A stretch of DNA of 45,225 nt from Bacillota bacterium (GTDB lineage Bacteria > Bacillota > Limnochordia > DTU080): positions 1-45,225 of the forward strand of contig DULU01000066.1 in the NCBI GenBank assembly GCA_012840225.1, written 5' to 3'. Of the stretch, positions 24,666 to 32,385 are shown piece by piece. Under the pieces are notes generated by a model that had not been told where the DNA came from, searched no databases, and worked only from the letters and a program-made list of their open reading frames with translations. The translations under genes were made by a program, and so were the position numbers. Position 1 is the stretch's first letter. Every line of letters starts with the position of its first letter.

Positions 24666-24706
24666 AAAATTCCCTCCTCCCTATATGCTGCGGAGGAGGG
24701 AATTTT
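24666..24706 (+). terminator. Terminator hairpin that also contains the spoVB ribosome-binding site
   Basis: A perfect 15-bp stem, AAAATTCCCTCCTCC pairing with GGAGGAGGGAATTTT, has an 11-base loop. It looks like the terminator of the GH4 gene ending at 24645. Its 3' arm is also the only Shine-Dalgarno (GGAGGAGGG) for the GTG at 24707, which directly abuts the hairpin. In the folded RNA the ribosome site would be paired. Confidence 0.85.
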
Positions 24707-26140
24707 GTGCGCATCTTTGTCGGTTATTTCGGGTATTTCCGGAAGCGCCCGCTCATCCGCTCGATATTGGCGTTGTTCAGCAGCGCCTTTGTGGGAAGGA
24801 TTTTGGGTACAGTTTACCGGGTGGCGCTGGTGCGGGCGGCGGGGCAGGATGCCGTCGGGATACTGCAGCTGGCTATGCCGGTGTATCGCATCACCCGCAG
24901 CCTTGCCACCTTAGGTATGCCGGTGGCCATTGCCAAAGTCACGGCGGAGCGAACGGAGCTGACCGGGAAACCGGATCTGGCTGCATATCGCCTGGGGCTT
25001 TCCATTATGCTCCCGGCGGCGATAGCAGCTTTTTTGCTGCAGGCGCTCTTCTCGGGCTTTTGGGGCACAAAGGTGCTTACCGACAGCCGCACCGAACCGG
25101 CTTTGGTGGTTTTGGCTGTTTTGCTCATCCCTGTGGCTGTCTCAAATGCGCTGCGGGGAGCCGTGCAGGGGTGGCAGCGGCAAAGCTATATGGCGGCGGC
25201 CGATGTGAGTGAAGCATTGGTGCGCATCCCGGTGGTCCTTGGGCTGGCCATCCTTCTGGCACCATACGGTACGGCCTGGGTGGCGGCAGGTGTGGCCATC
25301 GGTTTGATCGGCGGGGAACTGGCCCATATGGGAGTGTTATATGCCGGCTTCCGGCGCACTCTGACCAGGTGGAACCGCAGGAACCATGCTCCGCCTGCCG
25401 GCAGCGCACGCCTTGGCACCGGCACCCGCACCGGCAGCACCCGCACCCACACCGGCGCCATCGCCGAGCTCCGTGCCCGGGAGCTGCTCGCACTCTCCCT
25501 ACCCCTTATGGTCACCGGCCTCCTCAACAATCTGATGAGCCTGGTGACGGTAGCCATGATTCCCCGCCTCCTGCAGAGTGCCGGTCTGACGGTAATGGAG
25601 GCTACCAGGGAGTATGGCCGGCTGTCGGGAATGGCCATGCCCACCATATATATGCCGATGATGCTCATCTTTCCGGTCACTTCGGTAGCTTTGCCGGAAA
25701 TCACCCGCCTCGCCGCCATGCCGGAAGGCCGTGGTCTGCCGAAGCTCTACCGCCTGCTTGTGCGGGTTTTTCTCTGGACCGCGCTGGTCGTAGTCTTTTT
25801 GCTTCCCTTTTTCTGGTATAAAGGTCATTGGCTGGCCGGTTTGCTTTATGGAGATGCCGGTGTGGGAGAACTGATCAGACCGCTGACCATCGCCTTGCCT
25901 TTCACCTATCTCGGCAGCGTCAGCATGGCAGCCCTCTATGGCCTGGGGAAAACCGCCTGGACCATGGTGAGCAGCATGGCCGGGAACATCCTGCGGGTGG
26001 TGGTCATCTGGTGTCTGGCCGGACGGCCTGAGTTCGGCATCATGGGTGTTCTCTGGGCCATGGTGGCCGACAGCATTTTAACTGCCGTGTTGGCCGGCGG
26101 TGGTCTGGTTTGGCTGCTCCTTTTCAGACTGAGGAGATGA
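24707..26140 (+). CDS. spoVB: SpoVB/MurJ-like MOP-superfamily flippase
   Basis: Polytopic membrane protein of 477 residues with about 14 hydrophobic segments, belonging to the MOP flippase superfamily (SpoVB/polysaccharide-synthesis proteins). The start region SAFVGRILGTVYRVALVRAAG and VSNALRGAVQGWQR match the family. SpoVB is needed for spore cortex synthesis in Bacillus and is a lipid II flippase-like protein. A low-complexity loop (GTGTRTGSTRTHTG, near residue 240) interrupts the central cytoplasmic region. No other start codon lies near the beginning, so GTG 24707 is well supported. The 3' end overlaps the convergent ABC exporter gene by 63 bp. Confidence 0.85.
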   Translation: MRIFVGYFGYFRKRPLIRSILALFSSAFVGRILGTVYRVALVRAAGQDAVGILQLAMPVYRITRSLATLGMPVAIAKVTAERTELTGKPDLAAYRLGLSIMLPAAIAAFLLQALFSGFWGTKVLTDSRTEPALVVLAVLLIPVAVSNALRGAVQGWQRQSYMAAADVSEALVRIPVVLGLAILLAPYGTAWVAAGVAIGLIGGELAHMGVLYAGFRRTLTRWNRRNHAPPAGSARLGTGTRTGSTRTHTGAIAELRARELLALSLPLMVTGLLNNLMSLVTVAMIPRLLQSAGLTVMEATREYGRLSGMAMPTIYMPMMLIFPVTSVALPEITRLAAMPEGRGLPKLYRLLVRVFLWTALVVVFLLPFFWYKGHWLAGLLYGDAGVGELIRPLTIALPFTYLGSVSMAALYGLGKTAWTMVSSMAGNILRVVVIWCLAGRPEFGIMGVLWAMVADSILTAVLAGGGLVWLLLFRLRR

Positions 26141-28084
26141 GGCCGAAAGTGGGGGCTCGGGCGGTAAAGGTGGCATTTGCCCCGGCAGCATCTGCCCCGG
26201 CTGCGGTGCCGGCTGCTCCTGTCCTTTCTTTTGCTGGCGCATGAACTGTTGGCGGTATAGGGTGGCATATAATCCGTTTTTGGCCAGCAATTCGGCATGG
26301 GTGCCCGATTCGGCGATGCGGCCGTTTTCGATGACCAATATGAGGTCGGCGGCCAAAATGGTGGAGAGGCGGTGGGCAATCACCAGGCTGGTGCGGCCGG
26401 CCAAAAGGGGCGCCAGAGCTTCCTGGACATAATATTCCGCCCTGGAATCCAGTGAGGAAGTGGCTTCGTCGAGAATGAAGATGCGCGGGTTCTTCAGTAT
26501 GACGCGAGCGATGGCAATGCGCTGCTTTTCTCCGCCGGAGAGCTTGATGCCCCGCTCTCCCACCACCGTATCATAACCTTCAGGCAGGGAGGTGATCAGA
26601 TCATGAATATAGGCGGCTTCGGCGGCTGCTATCATCTCCGCCTCGGTAGCCTCGGGACGGGCATAAAGCAGGTTCTCGCGCAAGGTGGCATTGAAAAGGA
26701 AAGTATCCTGGGTCACCATGCCGATCTGCTTGCGCAGGGAAGCGACAGAAAAATTACGGATGTCCTGGCCGTCGATAAGTATGGAGCCGCTTATGGGCTC
26801 ATATAGCCTGGGCACCAGGTTGGTGATGGTGGTTTTCCCGGCACCGGAAGGACCGACCAGGGCTACCAGTTGGCCCGGTTCCACCTTGAAACTGACCTTA
26901 TCCAGCACGAGCGGGCCGTCGGCCGAATATCTGAAACTGACCTCCCTGAACTCGATGGCCCCTTTCACTTCGGGGAAGGCCGGCAACTTTTCGTTGCCCG
27001 GGTATTCCACTTCCGTATCGATATATTGAAAGACCCGTTCCACCAGCGCCATCGACCGGGATATATCCACGTGCAGGTTGGAGAGTGAGGAGATGGGCGA
27101 ATAGAGGCGGGAGAGATAGGCATTGAAGGCAATGACGGCTCCCACCGTCATCTCGCCCCTGATGATGAGATAGCCGCCGTAGAGCCAGATGATGGCCGGC
27201 CCTATGCTGCTGAATGTGCGTACCGCCATGAAAAACCAGCGGCCGGCGAGGCTTTCCTTCAACTGAAAGGCAGCCACTTCGTTGCTGAGCTTTTCATATT
27301 GTTTGGCCTGATCCTCCTGCCTCACGAAGATCTTGCCGAGGATGATGCCGCTGATGCCGAGGTGCTCATGAATGAAGCTGTTCATTTCGGCAAATTTTTC
27401 CATGGTCACCCTGGCGATGCGCCAGCGCACCTTGCCGACCATCCTGGTAGGGATGATGAAGAGGGGTACAACGCAGACACCGATCAAGGTCATGCGCCAG
27501 TCCATCACCAGCATAGCCGCCAACACCGTCAACAGGTTCACCACGTTCGATGTCACCTGGGTGGCTGTGTTGGTGACCGCACCCTGAATGCCGTTGATGT
27601 CGTTATTCATGCGGGAGATAATGTCGCCGGTGCGGGCGTTGTTATAGAAGGAGAGGGGGAGAAGCTGGAGATGGCGGAACATGGAATTGCGCAGGTCCCG
27701 GATGATGCGGGTGCCGATCCAGCTGTTAAGATAGCTCTCTCCCACGCTGACCAGGCTGGCGAGGGCGGAAAAGCCCACCGAGGCCAAGGTGTAGATGACC
27801 AGCAGGGTGAAATCCATCCGGGCGATGGCCACGTCTACTACGAGGCGCATCAGTTGCGGCGGGATGAGGGCTAAGCCGGCTTGCAGGAGGATGGCGAGAA
27901 AGACCAGGATGAGGGCACCGATATAGGGACGATAATAAATGGCCAGACGGGGCAAGAGGCTCCAGTTGATGACCACCTTTTCCTCGTCGTTGAAGCGCAT
28001 GCGACCGAAACCATAACCCCGGCCACCACCGCCGAATCCTCTGAAACCGAAATCACCGCCGAAACCTCCACCGTGCATGCCCAT
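26078..28084 (-). CDS. ABC exporter half-transporter (MdlB/MsbA type)
   Basis: A 668-residue fused permease-ATPase. An unusual Gly/Phe-rich N-terminus (about 1-30; GGGFGGDFGFRGFGGGGRGY) precedes six membrane helices (about 45-330). The nucleotide-binding domain has Walker A GPSGAGKTT, a Q-loop VTQDTFLF, signature LSGGEKQRIAIAR, Walker B IFILDEATSSLDS and the switch His in VIAHRLST; all are intact. A Pro/Gln-rich tail of about 55 residues follows. Probably a homodimeric exporter of lipids, peptides or drugs. The gene is alone on its strand and divergent from the URO-D gene at 28424. The substrate cannot be told. Confidence 0.9.
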   Translation of the reverse strand: MGMHGGGFGGDFGFRGFGGGGRGYGFGRMRFNDEEKVVINWSLLPRLAIYYRPYIGALILVFLAILLQAGLALIPPQLMRLVVDVAIARMDFTLLVIYTLASVGFSALASLVSVGESYLNSWIGTRIIRDLRNSMFRHLQLLPLSFYNNARTGDIISRMNNDINGIQGAVTNTATQVTSNVVNLLTVLAAMLVMDWRMTLIGVCVVPLFIIPTRMVGKVRWRIARVTMEKFAEMNSFIHEHLGISGIILGKIFVRQEDQAKQYEKLSNEVAAFQLKESLAGRWFFMAVRTFSSIGPAIIWLYGGYLIIRGEMTVGAVIAFNAYLSRLYSPISSLSNLHVDISRSMALVERVFQYIDTEVEYPGNEKLPAFPEVKGAIEFREVSFRYSADGPLVLDKVSFKVEPGQLVALVGPSGAGKTTITNLVPRLYEPISGSILIDGQDIRNFSVASLRKQIGMVTQDTFLFNATLRENLLYARPEATEAEMIAAAEAAYIHDLITSLPEGYDTVVGERGIKLSGGEKQRIAIARVILKNPRIFILDEATSSLDSRAEYYVQEALAPLLAGRTSLVIAHRLSTILAADLILVIENGRIAESGTHAELLAKNGLYATLYRQQFMRQQKKGQEQPAPQPGQMLPGQMPPLPPEPPLSASSPQSEKEQPNQTTAGQHGS

Positions 28085-28423
28085 CTGCTGAACCCACCAC
28101 CAATTCAGTTGCTGTTACCGGTACTATGATGGCTATCATCATTTTGTATGCAAAGTATTCCGGCGCAAGTATTCTGCAATCATAATTCTATTCCTGCTGC
28201 CGAGCGGCTCGTCATTACGCTGCTGCTGAGCAAAACTAGCAGCCTAGCAGCGCTCATTTATAAACGTAGCAGAAAAATACCAAAGTAAAACAAGGCAACA
28301 ACCCATTATGCTCGTATTATTACTGCATAGCAAATGAGTGGAAAATGCCTCGGCAGGTGACACAAGTCCAGACTTAACTCGATGGTCGACGGCAACTCAG
28401 CAACAATCATCAGGAGGTTCCTA
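28085..28423. other. Divergent intergenic region with local AT-rich DNA
   Basis: Separates the ABC exporter (minus) from the URO-D gene (plus). AT content is clearly higher than in the flanking exporter gene. GCTGCTGCTGAGC and related GCAGC/GCTGC runs around 28200-28260 form imperfect inverted repeats. The only clear signal is AGGAGG at 28412-28417, the ribosome site for the next gene. I see no gene here. Confidence 0.5.
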
Positions 28424-29566
28424 GTGATCATGACATCTCGGGAGAGATTGCTAGCAGTTTTAAGAGGTGAAACGCCAGATTGTGTCCCGGTGGCGCCGGA
28501 TACATCAAATATGATTCCGGCCAGGTTAACCGGAAAACCGTTCTGGGATCTCTATCTATATCAGGACCCGCCGATATGGAAGGCTTACATAGATTGCGTC
28601 AAGCATTTTGGGTTTGATTCACTGATGGACGGATATGCCCCTATTATATTCCCGGATGAGGTCAACCAAAATGAGCCGGCTTGGGAAAGTGCCATAATTC
28701 ATAAAGATAATACCAAAATAATTGTCCGGAAATACTACAAAGAAAACCGGAAACTCATATGGGCGGCAAATGTCACGGTATTTCACCGAGATAACCCTCC
28801 TACCAGGAATGTCAAGCCGGAAAAAATTGGTTTGCCTGAAATTCCCAAGCGCTGGCAACCGGTTGAAGGCGTGAAAGAATGGCCGTCAGGCGGAGAGTTG
28901 TTGAAATATGTCAAAGAGCTGATGGGGGATCATGGTCTTGTAGGCGTATGGTGCGGAACATCAATCTTGCTTCATACCCCGGAGGCGATCTATGACTACT
29001 TTGATAACCCGAGCAAATACCGGAAGCGGTCGGAAGAGTTGTTGGAGTGGTACGAAAACAGGTTTCATCGTTTGATGAGCCTGCCGGTCAAGCCTGATTT
29101 CCTTTGCGTCGGCGGCTCGGGTAGTTTGGTTTTTCAGACGCCGCATATATTCCGGGAGCTAGCGTTGCCTATTATACAAAGAATAACTGCTTTGGCAAAA
29201 AACGCAGGCATTCCTACTCATCTGCACTCTTGCGGTCCTGAAAAGGAGTTAGTGCGCATTTGTGCCGAGGAAACTGATCTAACCGTTATCGATCCTTTGG
29301 AAGTGCCGCCAATGGGTGACTGTAATCTCAGAGAGCTGAAAGTGAAATATGGTGACAAATTGGTATTAAAGGGCAATTTGCATACCACTACAGTTATGTT
29401 AAAAGGCAGCATAGCCGATGTCGTCGCTGCAAGTCGCAAAGCTATCGACGATGCGGCTGAAGGCGGCAGGTTCATCCTATCAACAGGTGATCAGTGCGGC
29501 AGAGACACACCGGACGACAATATTCGGGTTATGATTGAAACAGCTCGCACATATGGCAAATACTGA
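28424..29566 (+). CDS. URO-D superfamily protein (methyltransferase-like), low-GC variant
   Basis: Third URO-D superfamily member, 380 residues. AGGAGG stands six bases before a GTG at 28424 and twelve before an ATG at 28430; the latter gives the family-typical start MTSRERLLAVLRGETPD. The metal motif is complete, THLHSCGPEKEL, and is followed by TVIDPLEVPPMGDCNL and a Cys-containing ILSTGDQCGRDTPDDNI. The DNA is poorer in GC and uses more A/T-ending codons than the neighbouring genes, which suggests separate acquisition. No partner gene adjoins it. Function probably a methyl or decarboxyl transfer on an unknown substrate. Confidence 0.87.
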   Translation: MIMTSRERLLAVLRGETPDCVPVAPDTSNMIPARLTGKPFWDLYLYQDPPIWKAYIDCVKHFGFDSLMDGYAPIIFPDEVNQNEPAWESAIIHKDNTKIIVRKYYKENRKLIWAANVTVFHRDNPPTRNVKPEKIGLPEIPKRWQPVEGVKEWPSGGELLKYVKELMGDHGLVGVWCGTSILLHTPEAIYDYFDNPSKYRKRSEELLEWYENRFHRLMSLPVKPDFLCVGGSGSLVFQTPHIFRELALPIIQRITALAKNAGIPTHLHSCGPEKELVRICAEETDLTVIDPLEVPPMGDCNLRELKVKYGDKLVLKGNLHTTTVMLKGSIADVVAASRKAIDDAAEGGRFILSTGDQCGRDTPDDNIRVMIETARTYGKY

Positions 29567-29705
29567 TGCGGTTGTCGGGTGTTAATCGGCCGAATCAGTG
29601 CAGGTTAACCTGGGCCTTTCTCGAAATATGCCATGATCAGATAAGATTGGAAGAGAATGCCGGTACTCATGTTATTTGATCGATGGTAGCGAAAGGATGA
29701 GTCGG

Positions 29706-30920
29706 ATGGAAAATGGGTTGGAAAAAGGGAATGAGCAGAAGGATTTGGTGTTGACGGTGGAGGCGGGGGCCCATGACCGGTTTTGGGAACCGGTGACCGC
29801 CATCGTCGATGAGGAGGCTGTCGGCGCTATACCATGCTGCTGCTGTTCGGGTATGCAGGCTGTGATGGAAAATGGTCTGAAGTGCCCGGTGCAGGTAGAA
29901 CGGCTGGAGGGGAAACTGGCGCTTACCTGGCTGGTACCCAGTCTCAAAGCCGGCCATACCCTGGATTTTACTATTACGCCGGATTGCTCCTGTGAAGGGG
30001 AGAGCGGCGTGGAGCTGGCTGAACGGGGCGACGGCGATGCCACGGTAATCGACATCAAGGTAAACGGCGAACATTTTACGTCATATCATTATGGCGCAAA
30101 TTTGCCCAGACCGTTTTTGTATCCGGTTTATCTGAGCCCCGGTGTGGCTGTTACCAGGCATTTTCCCATGAGAGATGATGTGGAGGGAGAGCCGCACGAT
30201 CATCGTCATCACAGGTCCATCTGGTTTACCCACGGTGATGTAAACGGTCATGACAACTGGTCGGAAAACCCCGGACACGCAGTCACCAGGCATAATTCCT
30301 TTACGAAAATGGAGTCGGGTCCGGTATTCGGCACCCTGGCCAGCGACAATACCTGGTACAGTGTCGACGGTAAGCCGCTTCTCAACCATAAATTGGAAAT
30401 GAAAGTATATGCCTTGCCTTCCGGGATAAGGCTGGCCGACTTCCAGCAAGAGTTTTCTGCCGACTTCGGCGACATCGTTTTTGGCGATACCAAAGAAGGC
30501 GGCTTGCTTTCCGTGCGGGTGGCCGGCACCATGCAGGAGAACAAGGGTGGACAGATCCAGTTGGCCTCCGGCGCCTGCAGCGAAAAAGAGGCTTGGGGCC
30601 AGCCGGCTCCCTGGTGCCACTATACAGGTTTGGTATACGGGCCGAACGGTCCGGTTGCCACTGGGATAGCCATTATGGATCATCCGGAAAATCCCCGCCA
30701 TCCCTCGCATTGGCATGTTAGGGCTTATGGGCTGATGACGGCCAACCCATTCGGCCACTCCCATTTCTATCGTAACAAGGAGAGAAATGGATCGATGACC
30801 CTGCCGGCCGGGAAAAAGGTGGTCTTCCGCTATCGCCTCCTGATACATGACGGCGAACCCGGGCACCTGCAGGGCATGTATCCTGGCTGGGCATTTCCGG
30901 CCAAAGTGAGCGTGAAGTAA
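29706..30920 (+). CDS. PmoA-like DUF6807 protein
   Basis: A 404-residue protein of the DUF6807 family, named 'methane oxygenase PmoA' by old database transfer but common in sugar-utilisation loci and unrelated in evidence to methane oxidation. The signature is HDHRHHRSIWFTHGDVNG with many His residues, followed by HWHVRAYGLMTANPFGHSHF late in the protein, probably a metal or carbohydrate site on a beta fold. A run of four Cys (AIPCCCCSGM) near residue 40 is odd. ATG 29706 has AAAGGATGAG upstream; ATGs at 29676 and 29697 are worse placed. No signal peptide. The activity is unknown. Confidence 0.83.
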   Translation: MENGLEKGNEQKDLVLTVEAGAHDRFWEPVTAIVDEEAVGAIPCCCCSGMQAVMENGLKCPVQVERLEGKLALTWLVPSLKAGHTLDFTITPDCSCEGESGVELAERGDGDATVIDIKVNGEHFTSYHYGANLPRPFLYPVYLSPGVAVTRHFPMRDDVEGEPHDHRHHRSIWFTHGDVNGHDNWSENPGHAVTRHNSFTKMESGPVFGTLASDNTWYSVDGKPLLNHKLEMKVYALPSGIRLADFQQEFSADFGDIVFGDTKEGGLLSVRVAGTMQENKGGQIQLASGACSEKEAWGQPAPWCHYTGLVYGPNGPVATGIAIMDHPENPRHPSHWHVRAYGLMTANPFGHSHFYRNKERNGSMTLPAGKKVVFRYRLLIHDGEPGHLQGMYPGWAFPAKVSVK

Positions 30921-31025
30921 GTCCGGCAAAGGTCAACCATGGTGGGGCAGCGATTAAATAGACCGGCAAAGGGATATCATGGATATATACGCTGTTCTAT
31001 AAAGGAAAAGGGGTCGTGCCTCGGA

Positions 31026-31226
31026 ATGGTGAGGTGCCCGCGCTGTGATATATGGAACCCGACCGTCAAGGTAATAAAAGAGAAAGTTTTTACCATAAAG
31101 GGCGAGGGCGAGCCGCGGACCCTCGGTTCGAAGCAGGACGTGGAAGTCGCTTGTCTATCCTGTCGGAGCCATTTTGTTTTGCAGTATGAAGTGGTTCCCG
31201 CCGGTATTGTCATCGATTTATCATAA
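31026..31226 (+). CDS. Small zinc-ribbon protein
   Basis: A 66-residue protein with two CxxC pairs, MVRCPRCDIW at the start and VACLSCRSHF 40 residues later, enough for one zinc ribbon. The sequence between is rich in Lys, Val and Glu (TVKVIKEKVFTIKGEGEPRTL) and looks like real protein. The ribosome site is unclear: AAGGAAAAGGGG lies about 14 bases before the ATG, and a GTG follows one codon later. It is closed by the hairpin at 31247. Partner and role unknown; nucleic-acid binding or a structural role is possible. Confidence 0.6.
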   Translation: MVRCPRCDIWNPTVKVIKEKVFTIKGEGEPRTLGSKQDVEVACLSCRSHFVLQYEVVPAGIVIDLS

Positions 31227-31246
31227 TCAACTGCGTCAAATATCAG

Positions 31247-31280
31247 GGGTGCTGCTGGGTGTGCGGCAGCACCCTGTCTT
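31247..31280. terminator. Hairpin terminator between the zinc-ribbon gene and the AraC gene
   Basis: GGGTGCTGC (31247-31255) pairs with GCAGCACCC (31266-31274), loop of 10 bases, followed by TGTCTTTG. It lies between convergent genes ending at 31226 and 31291 and may serve both. Confidence 0.7.
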
Positions 31281-31290
31281 TGCGTGACGG

Positions 31291-32169
31291 TCAGTCAGGA
31301 TATTGATGACCAATGCGGTATTCTGTCGGCGTCATGTTGGTTTGGTTCTTAAAAAAACGAGCGAAATAGTGAGGGTCGTTGTAACAGATGGTGGCGGCAA
31401 TGACCTTGATGGGCAAGTTGCTGGTCTGTAGCAACACCTTTGCTTGCCGTAGACGAATTTCATTTAGAACCATCGCACTGGATCTTCCGAAGACTTGCTT
31501 GAAGACGCGATCGATGTAATCTGCCGAGTATTTCAGTTCGTCGGCGAGGAACAGCCGGGCACTTTTAATATTGGCCATATGCTGTTCCAGCAGTCGATGT
31601 CCGTGTGTTGCCAGCTGTATGTGGTGTTCATCAATACGGGTACCGCTTCTGTTAGAGAGCGGCATGGACAGTTGCAATAAAAGCCTTTCAAAAATAACCT
31701 GTTGACGTAGCCTGGATGATACGGTTCGCTGCTCCCAAACAAGCAATTCATCCAAAAGAGACTCAATTGGCTCCCAATTATGATGAGTTGAGTATTGTGG
31801 TATAGACAAAATCGTCCGTATGCCGGTTTGCGAGCTGGGTGTCTCACTATCGATATCATCAATAGTGCAATCCACCCTAAATGACGGGTGGGTAAAGTGC
31901 AGCCAAATGAAGGAGGTATTTGGCTTAGCTTCGTCATGCCCAAAAAAAGCGACCTCGGGGATAAGAATTAGATGTTGTTTGGGACTGATATCGTATGATA
32001 TATCGCCTTGAGACATTGGTAAATTTCCCCTGACGCAATAGATTATTTCTATCGACCGGTAACGGCTGGGCTTGTGACGATAGCCTTGGCCGCATTCTGC
32101 TCTGCCGCAGCGTAAGAATTCTGGAAATGGCAGGATAGGCAAATGAATTATTTTAGAACTGTTCAACAT
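31291..32169 (-). CDS. AraC-family transcriptional regulator
   Basis: A 292-residue regulator with an N-terminal cupin-like ligand domain (about 1-150; SIEIIYCVRGNLPMSQGDISYDI, then HLILIPEVAFFGHDEA) and a C-terminal double helix-turn-helix (about 190-290). The second HTH has IKVIAATICYNDPHYFARFFKNQTNMTPTEYR, the AraC hallmark. The DNA is AT-richer than average. The start is uncertain: ATG 32169 is given, while a TTG at 32181 would add four residues. It is divergent from the binding protein and lyase genes that start at 32386 and is their likely activator. The ligand may be a sugar or uronate. Confidence 0.9.
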   Translation of the reverse strand: MLNSSKIIHLPILPFPEFLRCGRAECGQGYRHKPSRYRSIEIIYCVRGNLPMSQGDISYDISPKQHLILIPEVAFFGHDEAKPNTSFIWLHFTHPSFRVDCTIDDIDSETPSSQTGIRTILSIPQYSTHHNWEPIESLLDELLVWEQRTVSSRLRQQVIFERLLLQLSMPLSNRSGTRIDEHHIQLATHGHRLLEQHMANIKSARLFLADELKYSADYIDRVFKQVFGRSSAMVLNEIRLRQAKVLLQTSNLPIKVIAATICYNDPHYFARFFKNQTNMTPTEYRIGHQYPD

Positions 32170-32385
32170 CTTTGCCCGCAATCCCCTTACACATGGCTGT
32201 ATGCACCTTGGAAATTCAACAATATCTGCGACATTCCTTTTTCAAAATCATGCAGCTCTATGGCCTGATCTAGCCTATTCGCGGGAATAACAGGTCGATA
32301 TAGTCCACGTTCAGGTCGCTGGAATCCACAGGATAGAAGAACACTGCTGCCAATTCATTATGCAAAAACTTTAAGGAGAGGGAAT

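Noticed and set aside
28200-28260. Transposon end or attenuator from GCTGC/GCAGC repeats
   Set aside because: The inverted pairs are short and imperfect, with no fixed ends or target duplications.
29706-30920. Methane monooxygenase subunit PmoA
   Set aside because: The family name 'PmoA-like' is a database carry-over. The protein is soluble, lacks membrane helices and other pmo genes, and sits in a sugar region.
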